Shown here: positions 1-7,238 of the stretch, in pieces
Layout: the number at the start of each line of letters is the position of its first letter
Position numbering within the stretch: the stretch's first letter is position 1
Assembly: GCA_038233335.1 (NCBI GenBank)
Contig: JBBSME010000112.1
Coordinates: 1-9,926, forward strand
Reading direction: 5' to 3'
Source: Iamia sp038233335
Lineage (GTDB): Bacteria > Actinomycetota > Acidimicrobiia > Acidimicrobiales > Iamiaceae
DNA length: 9,926 nt
Notes under the pieces: model-generated
Told to the model about the DNA's origin: nothing
Seen by the model: only the letters and a program-made list of their open reading frames with translations
Databases searched by the model: none
Made by a program: the position numbers and the translations under genes

Positions 1-1
1 C

Positions 2-622
2 GGCGGCGCGGTGGTGGCCCTGGGCACCGACATCCGCCGCGGCGTCCTGGGCGTGCCGGGGATGAACTACAGCACCCTGCTCCAGCGCAGCGTCGACTTC
101 GACCCCTTCTTCGGCTTGCTGGCCAACGGCTACCCCAGCGCCCTGGACCGCACGATCATGCTGTCGATGATCCAGATGCTGTGGGACCGGGGCGAGGCCA
201 ACGGCTACGCCAACCACATGACCAGCGATCCGCTGCCCGGCTCACCCACCAGCGAGGTCCTCCTGCACGTGGCCTTCGGCGACCACCAGGTGGCTCAGAT
301 CACCGCCGATGTGATGGCCCGCACCTACGGCGCAGCCACCAACGACCCGCCGCTCACGCCCGGTCGGGTCCCGGACGTCACCCCGCTCTGGGGCATCGAC
401 CGCATCGCCTCGTACCCCTACGACGGCTCCGCCCTCGTCTACTGGGACAGCGGCACCCCGACCCCGCCGACCGAGAACGTGCCCAACCGGGCCGGCGAGG
501 ACCCCCACGGCGATCCGCGCTACGACCCCGAGGCCCAGCTCCAGATGAGCGACTTCCTGATGCCGGGCGGCACGGTCACCGACGTGTGCGGCGGCGCCCC
601 CTGCATGGCCGACCACCGCTGA
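2..622 (+). CDS. C-terminal part of a secreted alpha/beta-hydrolase (lipase-like) protein, 5' truncated by window edge
   Basis: The frame is open from the first bases of the window (reading from base 2) to the TGA at 620-622, so about 206 residues of a larger protein are visible. Counting from the GTG at 11, residues 86-110 (HVAFGDHQV followed by a helix ending in GA) look like the Asp-bearing strand/loop of alpha/beta hydrolases, with Asp91 as candidate charge-relay Asp. His166 in a DPHGDPR context is the candidate catalytic His. The opening residues (GGA-VVALGTD-RRGVLGVPGMNYSTLL) resemble the helix and strand that follow a nucleophile elbow, so the catalytic Ser would lie just outside the window. 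Two Cys near the C-terminus (193 and 198) could form a disulfide, consistent with an exported protein. The family name is inferred from this pattern, not proven. The gene ends 21 bases from the convergent kinase gene. The signal peptide and substrate cannot be seen. Confidence 0.55.
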   Translation, partial: GGAVVALGTDIRRGVLGVPGMNYSTLLQRSVDFDPFFGLLANGYPSALDRTIMLSMIQMLWDRGEANGYANHMTSDPLPGSPTSEVLLHVAFGDHQVAQITADVMARTYGAATNDPPLTPGRVPDVTPLWGIDRIASYPYDGSALVYWDSGTPTPPTENVPNRAGEDPHGDPRYDPEAQLQMSDFLMPGGTVTDVCGGAPCMADHR

Positions 623-643
623 GCGGGGCCCACCGGCCAGGTC

Positions 644-2188
644 TCAGCCGACCACCTGGTAGCGGTCGATCAGCAGCGAGCCGTCCTCGCCCCGGACGAA
701 CGTGAGGAGAGCGTCGTTATCTTCCTCGTCGCCCTTCGCACGCTCGTAGCGGATGGTGACCTCGACGGTCATGGCGTCGGCGTCGGCCTTGGGCTTGCCC
801 CGGAGCTCCACGGACTCGAAGCCCTCGAAGAAGGCCCGGTAGCCGGCCAGGTCCTGCTCGGCCTGGTAGCGAGGGGAGAGCCGGGCGTAGGACTCGTCGA
901 GATCACCCTCCTCGACCAGGCCGTAGTAGTCGGTCGTGGCCTCCTGCAGGTCCCCGGCGCTCGGAGGGCCGTCCGACGGCGTGGTCGTGGTGGTGGTCGT
1001 GGTGGTGCTCGTGGTCGTGGTGCTGGGCTCGTCGATGGATGCCGGGGGCGCGGTCGTCGGCCCGGGGGTGGAGGTGGTCGTGGCCGGCTCGGTGGAGGCC
1101 TCGGTGGTCGTCGCCACCGTGGTGGTCGTGGAGTCGGCGGCGACGACGGGATCGCCGTCGCCCGAGCCCCGCACCAGGGCCCAGCCCACGGCCGCGACCA
1201 GCACGATCACCGCGGCAGCCAGCCCTGCGGCCAGGGCCATGCGACGACGTCGAGCCGCCTCGTCGACCGCCGGCGGCGGGTTCGGTGGAGGGCCCGGAAC
1301 CACCGCGGTCGCCACCCCCGGGCCCGAGGCGAGATCGGCCTGGCCGAGGTCCTCCAGCCGAGCGCGGAGGTCGTCTGCGGTCTGGGGGCGGAGGGCCGGG
1401 TCCTTGGCCAGGGTGGCCTGCACCACCGCGGCCAGGGCGGGCGCCACCCCGAGGGCGCGGAGGTCGGGTGGAGGCTGGGTCATCACCCGGCCGATGCGCG
1501 CCGCGAACGATTCCTCCTCGGTGCCGGCGAAGGGAGCCTGCCCGGCCAGGGCGGCGTGGAGGGTGGCCCCCAGGCCGTAGACGTCGGTGGCGGGGGTGGC
1601 CGGTTCGCCGCCCAGGACCTCAGGCGCAGCGAAGCCGATGGTCGCCCGCACCGATCCGGTGGTGGTCGTCGCCGCGTCGACCAGCCGGGCGATGCCGAAG
1701 TCGCTGAGCTGGGGCTCTCCGTACTCCGACATCAGCACGTTCCCGGGCTTCACGTCCCGGTGCAGGACCCCGGCCGCGTGGGCCGCGGCCAGCCCACCGG
1801 CCAGACGGCCACCGATGCGCGCCGCCTCCGGGCCGCTCAGGGGCCCGTCGGTACGGATGCGGTCGTGGAGGGAGCCACCGGGCACGTAGGGCATCACCAG
1901 GTAGGGCAGGCCGGCCTCGGTGACCCCTGTCGAGAAGGCGGACACGATGTTGGGGTGGTTCGAGAGCCGCCCCATGGCCGTGACCTCGCGGCGCCAGAGC
2001 TCGAGGGCCCGCTCATCGGCGCCCACGGTGGAGAGCACCTTCACGGCCACGTCCCGACCCAGGTCCGCCTGGTGACCTCGGTAGACCACCCCGAACCCGC
2101 CTCGGCCGATGACCTCGAGATCCACGACGCCGGGCACGGCAGGCACCTCGGGCCGGGGCTGCGGGGGGTCGGAGGTGCCGTCAGACAT
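644..2188 (-). CDS. Transmembrane serine/threonine protein kinase with extracytoplasmic sensor-like domain
   Basis: A 514-residue Hanks-type kinase. The glycine loop is GRGGFG (28-33), the ATP-binding Lys is K50 in VAVK, and the C-helix Glu is probably E68. The catalytic loop is HRDVKPGN (143-150, D145), the metal-binding motif is DFG (163-165), and the APE-type motif is 188-190. A Pro-rich juxtamembrane segment and a basic AARRRR stretch (311-316) lead into one membrane helix (about 317-339), giving a kinase-inside, C-terminus-outside topology. A Thr/Ser/Pro-rich stalk (about 353-410) then carries a domain of about 100 residues (411-514). Its opening, YYGLVEEGDLDESYARLSP, looks like an NTF2/SnoaL-type fold. 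There are no PASTA repeats, so it is not a canonical PknB. I chose the ATG at 2188 because the longer in-frame extension runs antisense through the next gene and only MSDGTSD onward is kinase-like. The substrate is unknown. The gene is transcribed divergently from the DUF35/thiolase operon. Confidence 0.93.
   Translation of the reverse strand: MSDGTSDPPQPRPEVPAVPGVVDLEVIGRGGFGVVYRGHQADLGRDVAVKVLSTVGADERALELWRREVTAMGRLSNHPNIVSAFSTGVTEAGLPYLVMPYVPGGSLHDRIRTDGPLSGPEAARIGGRLAGGLAAAHAAGVLHRDVKPGNVLMSEYGEPQLSDFGIARLVDAATTTTGSVRATIGFAAPEVLGGEPATPATDVYGLGATLHAALAGQAPFAGTEEESFAARIGRVMTQPPPDLRALGVAPALAAVVQATLAKDPALRPQTADDLRARLEDLGQADLASGPGVATAVVPGPPPNPPPAVDEAARRRRMALAAGLAAAVIVLVAAVGWALVRGSGDGDPVVAADSTTTTVATTTEASTEPATTTSTPGPTTAPPASIDEPSTTTTSTTTTTTTTTPSDGPPSAGDLQEATTDYYGLVEEGDLDESYARLSPRYQAEQDLAGYRAFFEGFESVELRGKPKADADAMTVEVTIRYERAKGDEEDNDALLTFVRGEDGSLLIDRYQVVG
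977..1132 (-). repeat. Low-complexity Thr-codon tract (kinase stalk)
   Basis: On the plus strand this reads as runs of GTGGTCGTGGTGGTG-type triplets, densest at about 980-1021. It encodes the Thr-rich stalk of the kinase (about residues 353-404, including a run of Thr broken by one Ser at 390-403). It is a coding microsatellite-like repeat and may vary in length between strains. Its role is presumably an extended, possibly glycosylated, extracellular linker. Confidence 0.85.
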
Positions 2189-2281
2189 GAGGATCCACCG
2201 TACCCAGGGCTCCCCGGGCCCACCCGGTCGCCCGGGACCTCGCCCGGGACCGGCCACGTCGGAGCACAGGGGTGCGACGGG

Positions 2282-2287
2282 TAGGGT
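2282..2287 (+). promoter_or_regulatory. Candidate -10 element (TAGGGT) for the DUF35/thiolase operon
   Basis: TAGGGT fits the TAnnnT pattern of actinobacterial -10 boxes. A start 6-8 bases downstream would fall inside the palindrome at 2289-2313, leaving a 5' leader of roughly 35 bases with a GGAGA ribosome-binding site at 2320-2324. No convincing -35 box is seen. This is a pattern match only. Confidence 0.35.
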
Positions 2288-2288
2288 G

Positions 2289-2313
2289 GCGATCTGACGG
2301 TCCGTCAGATCGC
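2289..2313. promoter_or_regulatory. Palindromic operator upstream of the DUF35/thiolase operon
   Basis: A perfect inverted repeat with 12-base arms (GCGATCTGACGG and its complement) around a single central T at 2301. The core is CTGACG-GTC-CGTCAG at 2294-2308. The 1-base centre makes an RNA hairpin unlikely and a dimeric DNA-binding repressor (for example TetR-type) likely. It sits just downstream of a candidate -10 box and 16 bases before the start codon at 2330, a position suited to repression. A related site lies at 7095-7109 in front of the acyl-CoA dehydrogenase operon. It is also 100 bases from the divergent kinase start, so it might touch that promoter too. The cognate regulator is not in the window. 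Confidence 0.8.
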
Positions 2314-2329
2314 GATCCCGGAGACCCCG

Positions 2330-2767
2330 ATGCCCGCCCCCGCCCTCGGCGCCGACGGCTGGTTCACCACCGAACCGGAGCCGGCCCTGATCGGCCACCG
2401 CTGCCCCCAGTGCAGCACCGTGGCCTTCCCCCGGCCCCCGCTCGGGTGCCCCAACCCGGCCTGCGCCAGCGACGAGGTGGAACCCACCCCCCTCTCCCGC
2501 CGCGGTCGCATCTGGTCCTACACCGACGCCCAGTACCAGCCGCCGCCGCCGTTCGTGCCGCCGGCCGAGGAGCACGAGCCCTTCTGCATCGCCGCGGTGG
2601 AGCTGCCGGCCGAGAACCTCATCGTCCTGGGTCAGGTGGTGGCCGGCGTGGCGGTCGACGACCTGGCCATCGGCCAGGAGGTCGAGGTCGTCATCGACAC
2701 CCTGTTCACCGACGAGGACGGCGAGCACCAGATCTTCAAGTGGCAGCCGGTGGAGGAGAGCTCATGA
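2330..2767 (+). CDS. DUF35 zinc-ribbon/OB-fold protein, partner of the thiolase-like protein
   Basis: A 145-residue protein with the two-part layout of the DUF35 family. An N-terminal rubredoxin-like zinc ribbon has Cys25, Cys28, Cys40 and Cys45 (CPQC and CPNPAC). It is followed by an OB-fold region from about residue 58 (RGRIWSYTD) to the end. Family members bind thiolase-fold enzymes; in the ChsH2-Ltp2 steroid side-chain aldolase the DUF35 part forms a complex with Ltp2. Here it is a free-standing protein whose stop codon overlaps the next start (ATGA), which supports a stoichiometric complex with the thiolase. The start at 2330 has a GGAGA ribosome-binding site at 2320-2324. A mycobacterial pair that I recall as similar is Rv1628c/Rv1627c; that match is from memory and unchecked. 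Expression is probably controlled by the palindrome just upstream. Confidence 0.88.
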   Translation: MPAPALGADGWFTTEPEPALIGHRCPQCSTVAFPRPPLGCPNPACASDEVEPTPLSRRGRIWSYTDAQYQPPPPFVPPAEEHEPFCIAAVELPAENLIVLGQVVAGVAVDDLAIGQEVEVVIDTLFTDEDGEHQIFKWQPVEESS

Positions 2768-3957
2768 AGCCGCCTGATCCCGTCGCCGTCCTCGGTGTCG
2801 GCATGCACCCATGGGGCAAGTGGGGCAAGAACTTCGTCGAGTACGGCAAGGTGGCGGCGCGCGACGCCCTGGCCGACGCCGGTGTCGACTGGACCGACAT
2901 CGACTTCGTGGCTGGGGCCGACACCATGCGCAACGGCTACCCGGGCTACGTGTCCGGGGCGACCTTCGCCCAGGCCCTGGGCTGGACGGGAAGCCGGGTG
3001 GCCTCGTGCTATGCCGCCTGCGCCTCGGGCGTCACCGCCCTGGAGGCGGCCCGCACCCGCGTCCTCACCGGCCTGTCGGACCTGGCCCTGGTGGTCGGGG
3101 CCGACACCACCCCCAAGGGGTTCCTGGCCCCCAACGCCGGCGACCGTCCCCACGACACCGACTGGCTGCGGTTCCGGCTGCTGGGCGCGACCAACCCCAC
3201 CTACTTCGCCCTCTACGCCCGCCGGCGCATGGACCTGTGGGGCGCGACCGACGAGGACTTCGCTCGCATCAAGGTCAAGAACGCCCGCAACGGCCTGGCC
3301 AACCCCAACGCCCGCTACCGCAAGGAGGTGACCGTCGACGATGTCCTCAACAGCCCGATGGTGGCCTCGCCCCTGCGGCTGCTGGAGATCTGCGCCACCT
3401 CCGACGGGGCCGCCGCGGTGGTGCTGGCCTCGGAGGCCAAGGCCCGCAGCCTGAGCCGGGAGGGGGTCACCATCCGGGCCATCTCGACGGTGACGCCGAC
3501 CTACCCCAACACCATCCCCGACCTCCCCGACATCGCCGCCGACTCCGCCGTCGCCGTCCCGGCGCCGGACGCGACGTTCAAGGCCTCGATCGCGCAGGCC
3601 TGCTACGAGGAGGCCGGCATCGGTCCGAACGACCTGTCCCTGGCCGAGGTCTACGACCTGTCCACGGCCATGGAGCTGGACTGGTATGAGGACATCGGCC
3701 TGTGCGGTGCCGGCGAGGCCGAGAAGCTGCTGCGGGACGGGGCGACCGAGATCGGTGGGCGCATCCCGGTCAACGCCTCGGGCGGGCTGGCCAGCTTCGG
3801 CGAGGCCGTGCCGGCCCAGGCCCTGGCCCAGGTCTGCGAGGTGGTGTGGCAGCTCCGCGGCCAGGCCGGTGACCGCCAGGTCGAGGGCGCCCGCACCGGC
3901 ATCACCGCCAACCAGGGCCTGTTCGGCCACGGCTCCTCGGTGCTGCTGGCCCGGTAG
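2764..3957 (+). CDS. Thiolase-fold lipid-transfer protein (SCP2-thiolase/Ltp family)
   Basis: A 397-residue protein of normal length for the SCP2-thiolase/Ltp family, which performs thiolytic or retro-aldol carbon-carbon cleavage of acyl-CoAs. Visible landmarks are a Cys86 in AACASG at the usual nucleophile position, a VVGAD strand (110-114), EVYDLSTAMELDWYEDIG (295-312), a glycine-rich NASGGLASFGEAVP segment (337-350), and a C-terminal GLFGHGSS with His389. The GHP motif normal in thiolases is replaced by FGEAVP, so ordinary thiolysis is doubtful. However Cys86 is kept, whereas the characterised Ltp2 aldolase lost its thiolase cysteines. The start overlaps the upstream stop by 4 bases and has a strong GGAGGAG (2752-2758). 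The adjacent DUF35 protein is the expected partner. The shared operator with the FadE30/IpdF operon suggests a role in steroid or polycyclic acyl-CoA breakdown. The exact substrate is not determinable here. Confidence 0.88.
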   Translation: MKPPDPVAVLGVGMHPWGKWGKNFVEYGKVAARDALADAGVDWTDIDFVAGADTMRNGYPGYVSGATFAQALGWTGSRVASCYAACASGVTALEAARTRVLTGLSDLALVVGADTTPKGFLAPNAGDRPHDTDWLRFRLLGATNPTYFALYARRRMDLWGATDEDFARIKVKNARNGLANPNARYRKEVTVDDVLNSPMVASPLRLLEICATSDGAAAVVLASEAKARSLSREGVTIRAISTVTPTYPNTIPDLPDIAADSAVAVPAPDATFKASIAQACYEEAGIGPNDLSLAEVYDLSTAMELDWYEDIGLCGAGEAEKLLRDGATEIGGRIPVNASGGLASFGEAVPAQALAQVCEVVWQLRGQAGDRQVEGARTGITANQGLFGHGSSVLLAR

Positions 3958-3992
3958 CTCCGAGTTGCGCGGGCAGTGCTCACGACAGCGCC

Positions 3993-4009
3993 GCCTCCTC
4001 GGTGGAGGC
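3993..4009 (+). terminator. Small GC-rich hairpin after the thiolase gene
   Basis: GCCTCC and GGAGGC form a 6-base-pair stem with a 5-base loop (3999-4003), 36 bases after the thiolase stop. There is no T tract, so it could be a weak or Rho-assisted terminator, or chance in high-GC DNA. Confidence 0.25.
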
Positions 4010-4041
4010 TCCCTGAGACCGACCACCGAGGACGAAGGCAC

Positions 4042-4671
4042 ATGGGACTGTTCAATGCGCTCCGAGGGGCGACCGGCGGGGTCGACGCCGACCTCACCAC
4101 CAACGGCATCCCCGGGCGGGGCGTGTTGGTCGGGGTGCAGATCAACGGGGCCCAGGTGTCCTTCGGGGCCGACTCCTACCGGGTCTGCGACCTGCAGGTC
4201 CAGGTGTTCATCGACGGCGGTCAGCCCTACGTGGCCACCTGCCGCCAGCGGGTCCACGAGGTCATGCTCCCGCAGCTGAACGGGGGCATGACCGTCTCGG
4301 TCCGGGTCGACCGCAACGACGCCTCCAAGGTCGCGGTGGTGTTCGACGAGGAGCCCCCGGTCGTCACCCTGGCTCCGCCGGTCGACGGCGGTTCGGCCAC
4401 GATCCTCGCCCGCGGCCGTGAGGCCGCGGCCGTGATCGTGGCCAACCAGCCTCTGGGGCTGCGCAACCACGAGGGCGTCGACGTCCACCTGTTCACGCTG
4501 ACCGTCACCGCGCCAGGGGCTGACCCCTACCAGGTCCAGGTCGGCAACCCGCTCCCCGGCTCGGCCCTCCCGCTGGTGTTCCCGGGGGCCAAGGTCCCCA
4601 TCAAGATCGGCCCTGACGGCCCGCAGTCGATCGCCATCGACTGGGCTCGGGCTAGCTCAGCCAGCGGCTGA
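4042..4671 (+). CDS. Hypothetical protein with two tandem similar domains
   Basis: I do not recognise an assigned function. The 209-residue product has a short N-terminal helix (GLFNALRGA) and no signal peptide or membrane helix. It then has two beta-rich segments of about 82 residues, roughly 20-103 and 120-201, that look like an internal duplication. Each begins with a small-residue strand (GVLVGVQINGAQ; AAAVIVANQPLG) and continues through a hydrophobic strand pair before a PY-V segment. Each then has a LP-L/F-x-G-x-V-V/I pattern (LPQLNGGMTVSVRV; LPLVFPGAKVPIKI) and ends in a hydrophobic strand (KVAVVFD; QSIAIDW). Similar repeats occur in uncharacterised actinobacterial proteins with beta-sandwich-like patterns. 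I chose the ATG at 4042 because GAGGA (4028-4032) is well spaced; an in-frame ATG at 3976 would add 22 low-quality residues. Its last 20 bases overlap the end of the convergent hotdog gene. Confidence 0.75.
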   Translation: MGLFNALRGATGGVDADLTTNGIPGRGVLVGVQINGAQVSFGADSYRVCDLQVQVFIDGGQPYVATCRQRVHEVMLPQLNGGMTVSVRVDRNDASKVAVVFDEEPPVVTLAPPVDGGSATILARGREAAAVIVANQPLGLRNHEGVDVHLFTLTVTAPGADPYQVQVGNPLPGSALPLVFPGAKVPIKIGPDGPQSIAIDWARASSASG

Positions 4672-5074
4672 GGGAGTCGACGACCACCGCAGGCTCGTCG
4701 GATCCCTCGGCCTCGACGGTGATGCGGATGGCGGTCTGGACCCCGCCGCGCACCTCCTCGGCACCGGTCACCTCGGCCCGGGCCCGGATGGACGACCCAA
4801 CCAGCACCGTCGACGGAAAGGTGACCGCCTCGGTCCCGTAGTTGACCCCGCTGGAGATGCTCCGCACCTCGAGGAGCTGGGGCAGGAACAGGTTGGTGAG
4901 CGAGAGCAGCAGCAGCGGAGGGACGTGGCCCGGCTCGGCGGTGTCGCCGGTGGCCTCGGCGTAGGCCGCGACCTGGCCGGCAGTGACCACCTGCCACGCG
5001 GTGGCACCGAGGTCGGTGCCGACCGCGGCCCGCACCTCGTCCAGGCCATCCAGCACGGTGGGTCCGTGACTCAT
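4652..5074 (-). CDS. Shortened MaoC-like hotdog-fold protein
   Basis: A 140-residue protein matching MaoC/enoyl-CoA hydratase-type hotdog proteins: QVAAYAEATGD (34-44), LLLLSLTNLFLP (54-65), then VNYGTEAVTFPSTVLVGSSI (77-96), which is the usual gvNYG...F..pv.vGs core, and a final strand set ending at DSLSRWLS. MaoC hydratases normally follow the TGD with a segment carrying the catalytic His (D-x4-H type) and a further 15-20 residues before the central helix. Here TGD is followed directly by TAEPGHVPP, so that stretch appears deleted and only Asp44 is kept. It may be a non-catalytic partner subunit, as half of heteromeric ChsH1-ChsH2 is, or may act differently. Its ATG overlaps the stop of the SDR gene (ATGA, 5071-5074), so translation is probably coupled. 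It is the last gene of the FadE30/IpdF operon. Confidence 0.8.
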   Translation of the reverse strand: MSHGPTVLDGLDEVRAAVGTDLGATAWQVVTAGQVAAYAEATGDTAEPGHVPPLLLLSLTNLFLPQLLEVRSISSGVNYGTEAVTFPSTVLVGSSIRARAEVTGAEEVRGGVQTAIRITVEAEGSDEPAVVVDSLSRWLS

Positions 5075-5862
5075 GGGTGCTGGCTGGAGACGGAGACGAC
5101 CTCACCGGAGAGGAACGACGAGTAGCCGCTGGCCAGGAAGACGATCACGTTGGCCACCTCCCACGGCTCGGCGGCCCGGCCCATCAGCTCTCGCCCGGTC
5201 AGCTCCTCCAGCAGCTCGTCGCTGGTGACCTTGGCCAGGAAGGGGTGCATGGCCAGGCTGGGCGCCACCGCGTTGACCCGCACGCCCATCTCGGCGGCCT
5301 CGACCGCGGCGCAGCGGGTGAGGGCCATGACCCCGGCTTTGGCCGCCGCGTAGTGGGCCTGGCCGGCCTGGGCCCGCCAGCCCAGCACGGAGGCGTTGTT
5401 GACGATCACCCCGCCCTGACCCCGATCTCGCATGTGGCGCAGGCCGGCCCGGGTCATGCGGAAGGTGCCGGTGAGGGTGACGTCGAGGACCACCGACCAC
5501 TGCTCGTCGGTCATGTCGACCAGGTCGGCGGTCCCGCCCAGCCCGGCATTGTTGACCAGGACATCGACCCCCCCGAGGCGGTCGGTGGCGGTGGCGAACA
5601 GCGCGGCCACCTCGTCCTCGGCGGTCACGTTGCAGAGGGCCGTCTCTGGACGGGTCCCGGTCTCCTCGCCCAGGCGATCGGCCGTCTCGACCAGGCGGCG
5701 CTCGTGGAGGTCGCTGATGAGGACCCGCGCTCCCTCCTCCAGCGCCCGGCGGGCCACGGCCGAGCCGATCCCCGTGCCCGCGGCGGCGGTGACCACCACG
5801 GCGCGATCGGCCAGCAGGCCGTGGCCGGGGACGTACTCGGGTGGGGTGCGGGGGTCGGGCAT
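5071..5862 (-). CDS. ipdF: IpdF-like short-chain dehydrogenase/reductase
   Basis: A 263-residue classical SDR. The nucleotide-binding motif is TAAAGTGIG (25-33), an Ala-rich variant of TGxxxGxG. It is followed by Asp51 at the end of the second strand (LISD), NNAG (104-107), Ser158 in NNASVLGWRAQ, and the YxxxK pair Tyr171/Lys175. The residue pattern (VVTAAAGTGIG, HERRL, NNASVLGWRAQ, a C-terminal GEVVSVSSQ) closely matches what I remember of mycobacterial IpdF (Rv3559c). IpdF oxidises the 5-hydroxyl of a ring-C/D CoA intermediate in late steroid degradation. Supporting this, the preceding gene encodes a FadE30-like dehydrogenase in the same order as Rv3560c-Rv3559c. The ATG follows the upstream stop by 7 bases, with a GAGGA overlapping that stop. 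The SDR fold is certain; the IpdF assignment is strong inference and needs an alignment. Confidence 0.85.
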   Translation of the reverse strand: MPDPRTPPEYVPGHGLLADRAVVVTAAAGTGIGSAVARRALEEGARVLISDLHERRLVETADRLGEETGTRPETALCNVTAEDEVAALFATATDRLGGVDVLVNNAGLGGTADLVDMTDEQWSVVLDVTLTGTFRMTRAGLRHMRDRGQGGVIVNNASVLGWRAQAGQAHYAAAKAGVMALTRCAAVEAAEMGVRVNAVAPSLAMHPFLAKVTSDELLEELTGRELMGRAAEPWEVANVIVFLASGYSSFLSGEVVSVSSQHP

Positions 5863-5869
5863 CAGGTCC

Positions 5870-7078
<1,209 letters not shown>

Positions 7079-7087
7079 GGCCGGCCG

Positions 7088-7093
7088 AGAGTA
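7088..7093 (-). promoter_or_regulatory. Candidate -10 element (TACTCT) for the FadE30 operon
   Basis: Read on the minus strand this is TACTCT, fitting TAnnnT. It lies directly between the operator and the ATG at 7078. Transcription from it would begin within a few bases of the start codon, and there is no Shine-Dalgarno-like sequence, so a leaderless mRNA is plausible. No -35 box is evident. Confidence 0.35.
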
Positions 7094-7094
7094 T

Positions 7095-7109
7095 CTGACG
7101 TCCCGTCAG
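7095..7109. promoter_or_regulatory. Palindromic operator upstream of the FadE30 operon
   Basis: CTGACG-TCC-CGTCAG, an inverted repeat with 6-base arms and a 3-base centre. Over a 21-base alignment it matches the site at 2291-2311 at 17 positions (7092-7112 here). It is directly upstream of a candidate -10 box for the acyl-CoA dehydrogenase gene, a typical place for a repressor. It differs from the published KstR (AACTAGAAC-type) and KstR2 (CAAG-NN-CTTG-type) operators of mycobacteria. It also lies 130 bases upstream of the divergent PIN module. Confidence 0.75.
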
Positions 7110-7238
7110 GTCCGGGAACCGGGGGCCCTCACCCGAACCGGTCCCGATCCTGGCGACAGACCCCTCGCCTCGACGCGGCCGCATGGTACGAGCGAGCCCG
7201 CGCTCGCCGCCGTCGTCCGCCTCATCGAAGCCGAGCCG

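Noticed and set aside
980..1026. GTGGTCGTGG repeats as a possible CRISPR-like or regulatory repeat array
   Set aside because: They are in-frame Thr codons of the kinase stalk with no spacer structure.
2289..2313. Palindrome as a transcription terminator or RNA hairpin
   Set aside because: The arms are separated by one base, so an RNA stem would lose several pairs to form a loop, there is no T tract, and it lies at a promoter; a DNA operator is the better reading.
2189..2728. N-terminal extension of 180 residues in frame with the kinase
   Set aside because: It runs antisense through the DUF35 gene and operator, has no kinase-family similarity, and a good start exists at 2188 just before the kinase fold.
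2632..4488. A 618-codon open frame on the minus strand opposite the DUF35, thiolase and duplicated-domain genes
   Set aside because: Its translation is low-complexity Gly/Val/Asp/His-rich with no family pattern; it is the usual antisense shadow of GC3-rich genes, three of which on the other strand are recognisable.
4652..5074. Hotdog gene as a decaying pseudogene because of the missing catalytic segment
   Set aside because: The frame is intact, start and stop are well placed, the start is coupled to the SDR stop, and the remaining hotdog core is well conserved.
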